Below, in pieces: positions 26,783-34,861 of a stretch of DNA of 64,000 nucleotides (position 1 is its first letter; the number at the start of each line of letters is the position of its first letter). Under the pieces are notes generated by a model. The model saw nothing but the letters and a program-made list of their open reading frames with translations, did not search any database and was not told the DNA's origin. A program made the position numbers and the translations under genes. Source of the DNA: Paraburkholderia fungorum (lineage in GTDB: Bacteria > Pseudomonadota > Gammaproteobacteria > Burkholderiales > Burkholderiaceae); assembly GCF_900099835.1 (NCBI RefSeq), contig NZ_FNKP01000002.1, forward strand, positions 806,001 to 870,000. The letters are read 5' to 3'.

Positions 26783-27346
26783 TCATGCGCGCGTGCCTTC
26801 CAGCAGGTCGAGCAGTTCCTGCGTCGTGCCGGTTTCGCCGAGACGCGGGAAGATGCGCGTGACGCTGTTGGTATGGGCGTCGGCGTTCATGTCGGTCATC
26901 GCATCGACGACCAGCGTGACGTTCAGGCCGAGTTCGCTTGCGTAACGTGCGGTGGATTCGACGCCGATGCTGGTCGCGATACCCGCGAGCACGATTTGCG
27001 TGACGCCCTGTTCACGCAGATGCGCTTCGAGATCCGTGTTCGTGAAGGCGCCCCACGTGCGCTTGGTCACGACGTGGTCCGACGGTTGCTGCTTCAGTTC
27101 CGGCACGAGATCGGCGAAACCGGCGGGAAAATCGCCTGTGCTGCGACCGTTGTCGGTACGGCCCGGTGCGCCTGCGGTGACGCGAACCAGCACGACCGGC
27201 AAGCCATGACGGCGAAACGCATCGAGCAGCGCCACCGAGCGTTGCACGATTTCCTGCGCGGGATGAACAACGGGCAGCGCGACGATACCGCTCTGCAAGT
27301 CGATGATGACGAGTGCGGTTTTTGCGTCGAGAGTAGTGAGTGCCAT
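26783..27346 (-). CDS. Isochorismatase-like (cysteine hydrolase superfamily) protein lacking the Cys
   Basis: A 187-aa Rossmann-like hydrolase. The family Asp is in LVIIDLQSGIV (~residue 16) and the Lys in VVTKRTWGAF. The position normally holding the nucleophilic Cys reads ATSIGVESTAR, with Gly in place of Cys. EntB/PhzD isochorismatases, which hydrolyse a vinyl ether without a Cys, also have Gly at this site, so this protein fits that mechanistic class better than amidases. The substrate is unknown. The ATG at 27346 has a CAGGAGC site. It is 31 bp after marR and followed by an exporter. Confidence 0.82.
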   Translation of the reverse strand: MALTTLDAKTALVIIDLQSGIVALPVVHPAQEIVQRSVALLDAFRRHGLPVVLVRVTAGAPGRTDNGRSTGDFPAGFADLVPELKQQPSDHVVTKRTWGAFTNTDLEAHLREQGVTQIVLAGIATSIGVESTARYASELGLNVTLVVDAMTDMNADAHTNSVTRIFPRLGETGTTQELLDLLEGTRA

Positions 27347-27377
27347 GACGATGCTCCTGAGAAATACGAATGACAGA

Positions 27378-27830
27378 TTACGAGTCGATGAGGCGTTTGA
27401 GTAAGTCGACGCCCGTTGCGAGCTGTTGTTGCTCGGCCGCTGAAAAGCCGGTTTGAATGGTGCGAAACAGCCAGTCTTCGCGCGCCGCGCGGCTGGCCTT
27501 GACCTTCTTGCGAAACGCCGGTGTGAGCGAGAGAACCGTTTGCCGACCGTCATTGGGGTCGGGAGCGCCACTCACGAGTCCGGCAGCTTTCAATACTGAA
27601 AGTGTCTCGCCCATGGATTGCGGACGCATGCCGATAGCGCGTGCAAGTGCTGTGACCGTTGCCGGACCTTCACGTTCCAGCAAATTGAGGACCTGCACCT
27701 GCGACGGCGTGAAGTCGCCCACGTGGGACTCCTCGCGCAGACGGCGGCGGAGTTTGCCGGCCAGCACACGCAAATCTTCTGCCAGGGCATGCAATATTTC
27801 GGGCGCAACCGGCGGAGCGTTCTTGCTCAT
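27378..27830 (-). CDS. MarR-family regulator
   Basis: A 150-aa winged-helix regulator: FTPSQVQVLNLLEREGPATVTALARAIGMRPQSMGETLSVLKAAGLV is the DNA-binding core and DPNDGRQTVLSLT the wing. It heads the operon with the isochorismatase-like gene and the MFS exporter. A 26-bp imperfect dyad starts 14 bp upstream of its ATG, suggesting autorepression of the whole operon. The ligand is unknown. Confidence 0.9.
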   Translation of the reverse strand: MSKNAPPVAPEILHALAEDLRVLAGKLRRRLREESHVGDFTPSQVQVLNLLEREGPATVTALARAIGMRPQSMGETLSVLKAAGLVSGAPDPNDGRQTVLSLTPAFRKKVKASRAAREDWLFRTIQTGFSAAEQQQLATGVDLLKRLIDS

Positions 27831-27843
27831 GATGACAGGATAT

Positions 27844-27869
27844 GAAGGTTACCTGTGAAGGCTACCTTC
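27844..27869. promoter_or_regulatory. Candidate MarR operator
   Basis: GAAGGTTACC and GGCTACCTTC form an imperfect inverted repeat (8 of 10 positions pair) around a 6-base spacer, just upstream of marR. GAAGG also recurs as a direct repeat. The place and size fit autoregulation by the MarR dimer. Confidence 0.5.
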
Positions 27870-27976
27870 GTATCTCGGTCGAGTCAAGGTGATGAAATGG
27901 GGCGGGGAGAAGATCGCAACGAGTCGCCACGGCGAGTCGCGATGGTGTGCGTGGCATCGCGAGGTGCCCGCGCATG

Positions 27977-28630
27977 TCACTGCATGCGACGCCCGCGCTG
28001 ATTGAAAAGACGCCACAGCGCCGCGACGAACACCGACCCGCCGCCGACCACGACGCCGAGCAGCACGATCGAACTCATATGATCGTGCACCAGCGGCATG
28101 TTGCCGAACAGATAACCCGCAGTCACGAGCGCGCCGATCCATAACGCAGCACCCGCGCAGACGAATGACACAAAACGCACGAACGTCATGCGCGAAACGC
28201 CCGCGACGAATGGCGCGAATGTGCGCACGACGGCGAGCAATGGCGACAGCAGAAAGGTCAGGCCGCCTCGCGCTTCGTTGAAGGCGTGCGCTTTGCGCAG
28301 CGCCTCTTTGTTGAGCCAGCGGTAGTTGGCGGTATAGGCCCGCTCGCCGATTGCACGGCCGATTCCATAGCCGACGATGCTGCCGGCAACGGTGGCCATG
28401 AATAGCGTCAGCATGATGAGCCAGACATTCAATGCACCGGTGGCCGCGAGTCCGCCGCAAATGAAAATCAGCGGATCGCCGGGCAGGAAGAACAGCGGTA
28501 GAAAACCGATTTCGAAGAAGATGACGAGAAACAGCATGGCGTACACGGTCGTGCCGAATTGCGCGGTCAGTGCGCCCAGGTGCCTGTCGATATGCAGGGC
28601 GACGTGCAGGATTTGCATCAAATGCATCAT
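27977..28630 (-). CDS. DedA-family membrane protein
   Basis: A 217-aa integral membrane protein of the DedA/SNARE-associated family, whose members act as undecaprenyl-phosphate or phospholipid translocases. The family motifs are visible: FFEIGFLPLFFLPGDPLIFICGG (residues ~38-60), GSIVGYGIGRAIGERAY, and VVRTFAPFVAGVSRM with the conserved Arg. It starts with two Met codons at 28630. It is monocistronic and divergent from the GNAT gene. Its specific lipid is not predictable. Confidence 0.9.
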   Translation of the reverse strand: MMHLMQILHVALHIDRHLGALTAQFGTTVYAMLFLVIFFEIGFLPLFFLPGDPLIFICGGLAATGALNVWLIMLTLFMATVAGSIVGYGIGRAIGERAYTANYRWLNKEALRKAHAFNEARGGLTFLLSPLLAVVRTFAPFVAGVSRMTFVRFVSFVCAGAALWIGALVTAGYLFGNMPLVHDHMSSIVLLGVVVGGGSVFVAALWRLFNQRGRRMQ

Positions 28631-28763
28631 GGCTCGAGTGAAATCGGAATCTCATGAGTGTAGCGCCGTGATCGCCTACGCACTTGTGTATTTGTAAGCA
28701 GGAGTGTCAATATCCCGGAGCCGTGTACCTGGTCACGAAAGCTGGCTCTCACGATAAAAGCCC

Positions 28764-29297
28764 ATGCAATACGCACCCAATGTGATGTTTCGTTTTGCCG
28801 CACTGCACGATGCACAGTCGATTCGCGAGATCGAATTCGAAGCGGGTCAGCGATTTTTGAGCGTCGATATGGCGGGGATTGCCGATGCCGCGCCGATGGA
28901 CCTGGAGGTGGTCGAGCGCAAGATCGATACAGGCGAGATCATCGTCGCCGTCGATTTCAACGCCGATAAAGCGCTGGTCGGCTTCGTCATGTTCGAACCG
29001 CAGCCTACGCGAATCTACGTGCAGGAACTCGATGTGCTGACCACGCATGCCGGACGCCGAATCGGCGCGGCATTGATCGAACAGGTTGCGCAACTGGCTC
29101 GCGAGCGGGCGTTAAAGCAACTCGTGCTGTCGACCTTCCGCGATGTGCCGTGGAATGCGCCGTATTATCGGCGGCTCGGGTTTGCCGATATCGATTTCAC
29201 CGAACTCGATGCAGCACTGATCGAGCGGCGCAACGCGCATATCGCACGAGGACTCGATGAGTCGAAGCGCGTATTCATGCGCCGCGATCTCGCGTGA
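28764..29297 (+). CDS. GNAT-family N-acetyltransferase
   Basis: A 177-aa GNAT-fold protein. An acetyl-CoA-binding-like motif A lies in VQELDVLTTHAGRRIGAALIEQVAQLA (R/Q-x-x-G-x-A variant, Arg/Gly at ~96-100). A NAPYYRRLGFADID block with the motif-B Tyr follows. The acceptor is unknown. The first ATG (28764) is used; another in-frame ATG 21 bases later is possible. It sits alone between dedA and the OYE gene. Confidence 0.85.
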   Translation: MQYAPNVMFRFAALHDAQSIREIEFEAGQRFLSVDMAGIADAAPMDLEVVERKIDTGEIIVAVDFNADKALVGFVMFEPQPTRIYVQELDVLTTHAGRRIGAALIEQVAQLARERALKQLVLSTFRDVPWNAPYYRRLGFADIDFTELDAALIERRNAHIARGLDESKRVFMRRDLA

Positions 29298-29344
29298 TGT
29301 ATGGCACATGCACGCTATTGCGCAACTAGACGCGCATAAAAAAT

Positions 29345-29386
29345 GCGGCGGGTATGGCCGGCATATCGTCCGGTCATACCCGCCGC
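29345..29386 (-). terminator. Terminator between the GNAT and OYE genes
   Basis: GCGGCGGGTATG-G-CCGG pairs with CCGG-T-CATACCCGCCGC around an 8-base loop. On the minus strand it is followed by a T-rich tail (A-run at 29338-29343), so it terminates the OYE gene transcript. Confidence 0.85.
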
Positions 29387-29407
29387 GCGGTGCTACAACG
29401 TGCTGAT

Positions 29408-30469
29408 TTATTCCACTGCTTCCAGCGTCGGATAATCGACGTAACCGGTTTCACCGCGAGCGTAATACGTCGACGGATTCGGCTTGTTCAACGGCGCATC
29501 CGTTTCGAAGCGGCGCACCAGATCCGGGTTGGCGATGAACAGTTGACCCCAGGCAACCGCGTCCGCTTCACCTGCGTCGAGCACGTGTTGCGCGGTTTCT
29601 TTCGTGAACTTTTCGTTCGCGATGTACGGGCCACCGAATTCCTTCTTCAGTTGCGGGCCGAGGCGGTCATCGCCGAGCGACTCGCGTGCGGCGATGAAAG
29701 CGATCTTGCGCTTGCCGAGTTCGCGTGCCACATAACCGAACGTGCCGGCCGGATCGGAATCGCCCATCGTGTGTGCGTCGCGGCGCGGTGCGAGATGCAC
29801 GCCCACGCGGTTCGCGCCCCACACGTCGATACATGCGTCGGTCACTTCGAGCAGCAGACGTGCGCGGTTTTCGATCGTGCCGCCGTACGAGTCGGTGCGC
29901 TTGTTGGTGCTGTCCTGCAGGAACTGATCGAGCAGATAGCCGTTCGCGCCATGTACTTCGACGCCATCAAAACCGGCTGCTTTCGCATTTTCCGCGCCTT
30001 TGCGGAACGCTTCGACCACGCCGGCGATTTCGTCGAGTTCCAACGCGCGCGGCGTCACGAACGGACGTTCCGGGCGCACATGGCTCACATTGCCTTGCGC
30101 CGCGATTGCGCTCGGCGCGACCGGCAGTTCGCCGTTCAGGAACAGCGGATCCGAAATGCGGCCCACGTGCCACAGTTGCAGGAAAATCTTGCCGCCCTCG
30201 GCATGGACCGCGCTCGTGACGAGCTTCCAGCCTTCAACCTGTTCCTGCGACCAGATGCCCGGCGTTTCTGCGTAACCCACGCCTTGAGGCGTGACTGACG
30301 TTGCTTCGCTGAGGATCAGGCCGGCGGTAGCGCGTTCGGCGTAGTACTTCGCCATCAGCGCGTTCGGCACGCGGATTTCTTCAGCGCGTTGACGCGTAAG
30401 CGGAGCCATGATGATGCGGTTCGACAACGTGATGTCGCCAATTTGCAGCGGATCGAAAAGAGTCGGCAT
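29408..30469 (-). CDS. Old yellow enzyme-family alkene reductase (NemA-like)
   Basis: A 353-aa FMN-dependent ene-reductase of the NemA/pentaerythritol-tetranitrate-reductase subgroup. It reduces activated C=C bonds (enones, N-ethylmaleimide) and nitro compounds with NAD(P)H. The N-terminal LFDPLQIGDITLSNRIIMAPLTRQRA, QLWHVGRISDP and VEVHGANGYLLDQFLQD with the conserved His/Asn pair are present. The C-terminal TYYARGETGYVDYPTLE is typical of the group. It follows a small ArsR regulator by about 95 bp on the same strand, suggesting induction by an electrophile. The physiological substrate is unknown. Confidence 0.92.
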   Translation of the reverse strand: MPTLFDPLQIGDITLSNRIIMAPLTRQRAEEIRVPNALMAKYYAERATAGLILSEATSVTPQGVGYAETPGIWSQEQVEGWKLVTSAVHAEGGKIFLQLWHVGRISDPLFLNGELPVAPSAIAAQGNVSHVRPERPFVTPRALELDEIAGVVEAFRKGAENAKAAGFDGVEVHGANGYLLDQFLQDSTNKRTDSYGGTIENRARLLLEVTDACIDVWGANRVGVHLAPRRDAHTMGDSDPAGTFGYVARELGKRKIAFIAARESLGDDRLGPQLKKEFGGPYIANEKFTKETAQHVLDAGEADAVAWGQLFIANPDLVRRFETDAPLNKPNPSTYYARGETGYVDYPTLEAVE

Positions 30470-30564
30470 AAGTATTCACCTTTGGCGGCGGGCGCGAGTC
30501 CCGAGCCTGAATAAACTGCTTGATGAAAAATCAGGAAAAAAGCGCGGCGATGCCAATGACGTGT

Positions 30565-30867
30565 TCAGAGCCGGGCGTTCATATGATCGAGAAACGCCTG
30601 GATGACAGCCTCATTGCGCTTGAAAAAGACCCACTGACCGACCCGCTTCGACGTGACCAGCCCAGCACGCTGCAATGCCGCGAGGTGGGCCGACACAGTG
30701 GACTGCGACAGACCGCAGCGCGCGTCGATCTTGCCCGCGCATACGCCATGGTCGAGCGGCAGCTCCTGATCGGCGAAATGCGCGTACGGCTCGCGTAGCC
30801 AGCCGAGAATCTCCCGGCGGACCGGGTTGGCCAGCGCTTTGTGAATCGCGTCGATATCGGGCGTCAT
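30565..30867 (-). CDS. ArsR-family regulator next to the OYE gene
   Basis: A 100-aa winged-helix protein: KALANPVRREILGWLREP, CGLSQSTVSAHLAALQRAGLV as recognition segment and GQWVFFKRNEA as wing. There is one Cys before the recognition helix and another in the HGVCAGKID stretch, which could act as a redox or electrophile switch. ATG at 30867 is preferred over a TTG 24 bases upstream. A dyad at 30950-30969 is the likely operator. It probably controls itself and the ene-reductase downstream. Confidence 0.85.
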   Translation of the reverse strand: MTPDIDAIHKALANPVRREILGWLREPYAHFADQELPLDHGVCAGKIDARCGLSQSTVSAHLAALQRAGLVTSKRVGQWVFFKRNEAVIQAFLDHMNARL

Positions 30868-30949
30868 TGAGTTCGTTTCAGTATTCGGCAACGGGCAGGT
30901 GCGGCGCGAATGGGCGTCGACACATCTGCATCGCTACAAGACGAATCAT

Positions 30950-30969
30950 ATATCGGATTTTTGCGATAT
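30950..30969. promoter_or_regulatory. Candidate ArsR operator
   Basis: ATATCG and CGATAT, a perfect 6-bp dyad with an 8-base AT-rich spacer, about 85 bp upstream of the arsR start. The position fits promoter control; assignment is by location only. Confidence 0.4.
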
Positions 30970-31071
30970 GCGAGAAGGCACTACTGGCGATGGGGCGATA
31001 GGGATGGCGGCGAATCTTTCTGTTTCCTTGCGACACAACTCGCCGCCTGCCTTTTATAAAACAACACCAAC

Positions 31072-31518
31072 CTACAGCAACGATTTCCCCTGAGCGAGAA
31101 TCTTGTCGCAGACCTGTTTCGTGAGCTGCTCTTTCAAACCGCCGCCGCTCAGGTCGACCTGCTTACCGCTGCCGCTGTTCAGAATGCCCTTGGCGCCGTC
31201 GGTGTATCCACTATCGGTCGACGAAGAGCCGCCCAATTTGCTCATCAGCCCGTCTTTTACCGACGAAGCACTCGGATCGAGATAATTGTTCTTGACGCAG
31301 AACTGCAGCACGCCGGCAACGTTGCCCGTACTGCTCGACGTGAGCGACTGCAACGACGATCCGCCGGTTAAGCCGCTGAGACTGCCAAGTCCGCCAGCAG
31401 CACCGCTGTTGCCGTTCTGATTGAGGAGATTGCCGAGCTGCGCGTGCGCGGCGGGAAGATAGAGCAGGGCGCCGATCAGAAATCCGCTGGCCCAGGTGCG
31501 ACGCTTGCTTGAAGTCAT
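31072..31518 (-). CDS. DUF2501 (YjjA-like) exported protein
   Basis: A 148-aa secreted small protein. A signal peptide (residues 1-26, ending AHA-Q) is followed by a Gly/Ser-rich stretch. The conserved C-terminal domain (~65-145) has two Cys, in LQFCVKNNYLD and KQVCDKILAQ, likely forming a disulfide in the periplasm. The function of this family is unknown. It lies between arsR and the DUF3331 gene with no sign of co-transcription. Confidence 0.8.
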   Translation of the reverse strand: MTSSKRRTWASGFLIGALLYLPAAHAQLGNLLNQNGNSGAAGGLGSLSGLTGGSSLQSLTSSSTGNVAGVLQFCVKNNYLDPSASSVKDGLMSKLGGSSSTDSGYTDGAKGILNSGSGKQVDLSGGGLKEQLTKQVCDKILAQGKSLL

Positions 31519-31611
31519 CGAAGAACCCTCTTCAAGGATTGAAGACAGTCTTCACTATAGTGCGTTTCGCAGACGGCGCGGTTTTGATTCGGGCGCTTAC
31601 GCGTGCGCCGA

Positions 31612-32013
31612 TCACGCAGAAAGCGCCTCATCCAAAGCAACCGCGAGCATCATCGCATCGGCGTTGGTCGGAGGCGGATCGGCCTTGGTCGGACGATAAA
31701 TCGGCTCGCCTCTCGCAATCGGCTGGCCGGTCAGCACGCAGGTTCCCGCACGCTTGGCCGCCGCGAGCCGCCAGACCTGTTCGCCATATTTGCAACCTTG
31801 CGGATCACTCCACGAGACCGTTGCAGTGCGCGGGCTGATCCGGTCGAGCAGTACGACCGAGACGGCCTCGTTTCGCGGCGACACGCGGGTCGACACATGC
31901 GAACTCACAATCTGCCTGACATGCGCTGCGAACTGATGCGCGCATCCTACGTCGAGCTGACCGACCGTTTTCTGCCATGCCGTGTTGCTGATGTTGCATT
32001 GATCCACCGTCAT
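31612..32013 (-). CDS. DUF3331 protein
   Basis: A 133-aa protein of a family mostly seen in Burkholderiaceae. The core is VSWSDPQGCKYGEQVWRLAAAKRAGTCVLTG, then PIARGEPIYRP, with paired Cys suggesting a small metal- or disulfide-stabilised fold. The function is unknown. The start is ATG at 32013 with AAAGGGG; the frame upstream runs into the NADH dehydrogenase gene and is not used. The 23-bp gap after that gene makes one transcript likely. Confidence 0.78.
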   Translation of the reverse strand: MTVDQCNISNTAWQKTVGQLDVGCAHQFAAHVRQIVSSHVSTRVSPRNEAVSVVLLDRISPRTATVSWSDPQGCKYGEQVWRLAAAKRAGTCVLTGQPIARGEPIYRPTKADPPPTNADAMMLAVALDEALSA

Positions 32014-32036
32014 GCCCCTTTGAAGATGTGCTGGAT

Positions 32037-33347
32037 TCAGGTCAGCCGGATGCTGGGTTGCACGAGGCCATTGATCCGTTCGGCGGTCCACAGCAGCGTC
32101 GCCTTGCGAAAACCGTGCAGTGCCTGTTGATGTTGCCGGTAAAGCATCGCGTGACTCAACTGCGCAAAGCGGCCTTTGATAAAGCCGCCTCGAAAGAAGC
32201 CGAACTGACCGAGTGTCCCGAAAGCGTTGTAGTCGCTAAGGGAAACCAGCGCGCCGAAATCGTGGAATGCGAAGTCGGGTAACGAGCCTGTTTCGAGCCA
32301 GTCTGGCAAGTGCTTCGCGAGAAATTGCGCCTGCTGCGTAGCGACTTGCGCAGTGGGCGCGAGTGCGCGCTCGTTACCGGCGAGTGTCAATGTCGAACAG
32401 TCGCCGAGAGCGAAAATGCGGTCGTCGTCTAGTGCCTGCAGCGTTGGCCGCACGCTGATCTGATTCGCGCGATTGACCGCGATTCCATCGAGCTTTCCCA
32501 GAAATTCGGGGGCTTTGACGCCAGCAGCCCACACCATCAGATCGGCGGCCTGCATGGTGCCGTCACCGAGTTGCAGTCCGTCGGATTCTGCTGCGGTCAC
32601 ACGCGTTCCGGTTTGCACGTTGAAGCCAATATGACGCAACTGTGCCTCGCTCGACTCCGACACCGCAGGCGGAAATGCCGCGAGTATGCGAGGCGCGCTT
32701 TCATAGAGCGTGAGTTTCAGACGCGAGCGAATGCCCGCGTCGCCATAACTCGCGGCGACTTCGAGCAAACGACTCAACTCCGCCGCGAGTTCGACCCCTG
32801 TCGCTCCCGCGCCGACAATCGACACGCGCAACGGGCTTTTCGCCACGACGCTCTGGAATATGCGTATACGCAGGGCTTCGTTGAAGACTTCGGCCTGCGC
32901 CTGGCTATCGATGAAATGGCAATGCTCGAGCACGCCAGGTGTGCCGAAATCGTTGGCGCGGCTGCCTAGCGCGAGAATCAGTACGTCGTATTCGACCGTA
33001 CGCGAGCCGATCACCACTTCACCCGAAGGCGCTCTGAGTTCGGCCAGCTTCACCACGCGCGCGCCACGGTCCAGACCTTCCATTTCCCCCGGCTGATAGT
33101 CGAATCCGTGATCGCGCGCGTGGGCCAGATAGATGACCTGCTGTTGCTGCACATCGCGCGTGCCGGCCGCGATGGTGTGCAGCATCGGCTTCCAGATATG
33201 GGTGGCGCTTTTGTCGATCAGCGTGACGTGCGCGCGGCCGCCGCGCCCGAGTGTGTCGCCGAGCCGCGTCGCGAGCAGAAGTCCCGCAATGCCGCCGCCG
33301 ACGATAACGATCCGGGTCGGGTTGGTTGCTTGCATCGCTACGGTCAT
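32037..33347 (-). CDS. Type II NADH dehydrogenase / FAD-dependent oxidoreductase
   Basis: A 436-aa flavoprotein of the NDH-2 family, which passes electrons from NADH to quinone without pumping protons. The FAD-binding motif is VIVGGGIAGLLLATRLG near residue 14. The NADH motif SIVGAGATGVELAAELS lies near 170, and the conserved FALGDCSTL and PTAQVATQQAQFLAKHL near 330 mark the family. The C-terminal ~60 residues are amphipathic and could bind the membrane. ATG at 33347 is chosen; MQATNPTR at 33335 is an alternative. A tetR gene is divergent, and a palindrome overlaps the region just upstream of the start, so expression is probably inducible. Confidence 0.87.
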   Translation of the reverse strand: MTVAMQATNPTRIVIVGGGIAGLLLATRLGDTLGRGGRAHVTLIDKSATHIWKPMLHTIAAGTRDVQQQQVIYLAHARDHGFDYQPGEMEGLDRGARVVKLAELRAPSGEVVIGSRTVEYDVLILALGSRANDFGTPGVLEHCHFIDSQAQAEVFNEALRIRIFQSVVAKSPLRVSIVGAGATGVELAAELSRLLEVAASYGDAGIRSRLKLTLYESAPRILAAFPPAVSESSEAQLRHIGFNVQTGTRVTAAESDGLQLGDGTMQAADLMVWAAGVKAPEFLGKLDGIAVNRANQISVRPTLQALDDDRIFALGDCSTLTLAGNERALAPTAQVATQQAQFLAKHLPDWLETGSLPDFAFHDFGALVSLSDYNAFGTLGQFGFFRGGFIKGRFAQLSHAMLYRQHQQALHGFRKATLLWTAERINGLVQPSIRLT

Positions 33348-33352
33348 AAGCA

Positions 33353-33378
33353 ATTAATTCTACGAGTGATGAATTAAT
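33353..33378. promoter_or_regulatory. Candidate TetR-family operator
   Basis: ATTAATTC and GAATTAAT, a perfect 8-bp dyad around a 10-base spacer, six bases from the NADH dehydrogenase start and about 110 bp from tetR. An AT-only dyad in GC-rich DNA next to a TetR gene is a good operator candidate. Confidence 0.6.
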
Positions 33379-33487
33379 GCGATACTACGGACTCGAACAG
33401 TTCATGTCAAATGGGTGATCGCTGTTACGCACGCAAGCCGAGCGGTTAAAATTTCGGACTTTCCCTGAACACTGCTTTGCGCCGCCG

Positions 33488-34159
33488 ATGAAACAACCGA
33501 GAGACACTGCCGTGCCTGCCACGACGACCGCGATGCCGCGTCGCACGCGTGGCCGTCCCGCTTGCACCGATGCGGGTGGCGCCGATGCGTTACTGCGCAA
33601 TGCGCGCATTGCGTTCGCGAGAAACGGCTATGAGGCGACCAGCGTGCGGGAGATCGCCAAGGCTTCAGGGGTGGACCCGGCGCTTGTCGCGCATCATTTC
33701 GGGTCGAAAGAATCGTTGTGGATGGCGGTGGTCGACCGGATCGCCGACGAAGCCGCGCCGATGATCGCGAAGACCGGCACCTTGCGGGAAAGGAGCGAAT
33801 TGGGGCCGAGAGCGCGTATCGAAGAAGCAGTGTCGATCCTGATCGACCAGGTGTTTCTGACGCCCGACGTAGGCATGTTTTTCTCGACTGCCGCGACGGA
33901 AAGCGGGGAGCGGCTGGATGCTCTGACCGAGCGGCTAGTGCGGCCTTTTCATGACGCGCTGGTGCCACTGCTTGCCGACGCGATCGATGCCGGTGAGGTG
34001 CCTCAGCAGGACCCTCAGGTCATGTTCATGCTGCTCGTCAACGGGATCAGCAAGACGGTGGCTTATGGTCATGTGTTGAGTCCATTTTCCGCGCTGCCCA
34101 GGCGGCCGAAAGCGTTTAAACAGGCTGTATTGACGAGTGCGCTTGCGATGTTGAGGTGA
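33488..34159 (+). CDS. TetR-family regulator
   Basis: A 223-aa TetR-type repressor. The N-terminal helix-turn-helix is at ~35-80 (ARIAFARNGYEATSVREIAKASGVDPALVAHHFGSKESLW). An all-helical ligand domain follows, ending in a TetR_C-like ALADAIDAGEVPQQDP/ISKTVAYGHVL region. It diverges from the type II NADH dehydrogenase gene. Repression of that gene, and of the DUF3331 gene behind it, is inferred from the shared promoter region and the palindrome. Confidence 0.9.
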   Translation: MKQPRDTAVPATTTAMPRRTRGRPACTDAGGADALLRNARIAFARNGYEATSVREIAKASGVDPALVAHHFGSKESLWMAVVDRIADEAAPMIAKTGTLRERSELGPRARIEEAVSILIDQVFLTPDVGMFFSTAATESGERLDALTERLVRPFHDALVPLLADAIDAGEVPQQDPQVMFMLLVNGISKTVAYGHVLSPFSALPRRPKAFKQAVLTSALAMLR

Positions 34160-34628
34160 GGCGGCGCGTGCGCTGCCATGTCTTTAAAAAAACTGCGGTC
34201 GATGAAAAACTGGCCACAGGTTAGCGAAAACGAATCGCGCGAGAGAGCATCGGCTTTCGCGCGCATCATGTTTTGGCCGCTATTCTTTATCTATTACTCT
34301 GGCTTCGACAGCATCGTTGCAAGAAGACGCCGCAATTCAGAGCGCTCACAATCGATCGAAGCTTCCGCCCCGAGAATGGATGGATTCCTGAACATTGTGG
34401 GACCGGCTTGTTCTTCGTAGGCGAGGTAGTGTTGTTTGCCGGTTGTGACAACGCGCAGCAGGTCGCCAAGCCGCTCCGCACCGCGACGGCTGGCGAATTT
34501 GACAAACAGCCTCGTCGATGACTTGACAATAGTCCCCCGTCCTCCAAAAAAAGCTCATGCGTATCCGGTGATATGAACTATAAAGTTTAAACGGGTACGC
34601 ATCGCCCGACGACAACCGGAGGATAAGG
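34160..34628. other. Intergenic region, no supported gene
   Basis: About 470 bases, AT-richer than its surroundings near 34185-34350 and 34545-34600. Several short frames cross it; one (plus, from a TTG at 34273) has a hydrophobic start but no ribosome site or recognisable family, so I do not call it. No clear hairpin terminator for tetR was found. Confidence 0.4.
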
Positions 34629-34793
34629 ATGGAGTGGTTTTATCGCCAGGCCCGAGTCGAAAGCATGAGCGTCTGCGTTCCCGGGCAATACGCCAGGTCA
34701 TTCCGTGAAGCATTGGCTGAAAGCGCAGCCGGTCGCTTTGCGCGAAGTCGCAGCAAAACCATCCATGTCGCGCATCTTATTGGCCCAGGTTGA
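34629..34793 (+). CDS. Possible small protein (54 aa)
   Basis: ATG at 34629 is preceded by GGAGGATAAGG, one of the best ribosome sites in the window. It opens a 54-codon frame (MEWFYRQARVESMSVCVPGQ...) ending TGA at 34793. The product is basic in its second half (RFARSRSKT) with no membrane segment. I recognise no family, and the codon pattern is not clearly coding. It lies 68 bp ahead of the PLDc_N/SHOCT gene and could be a leader or a real small protein. Confidence 0.3.
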   Translation: MEWFYRQARVESMSVCVPGQYARSFREALAESAAGRFARSRSKTIHVAHLIGPG

Positions 34794-34861
34794 CGTGGGC
34801 GCCAATCCAATTTGTTAACTGTTAAACATTTCAATCTCAACCCGAATGTCTGGAGAAAAGA

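Noticed and set aside
34178..34615. Several 80-90-codon frames on both strands after tetR
   Set aside because: No ribosome sites, no recognisable family; one hydrophobic start is not enough.
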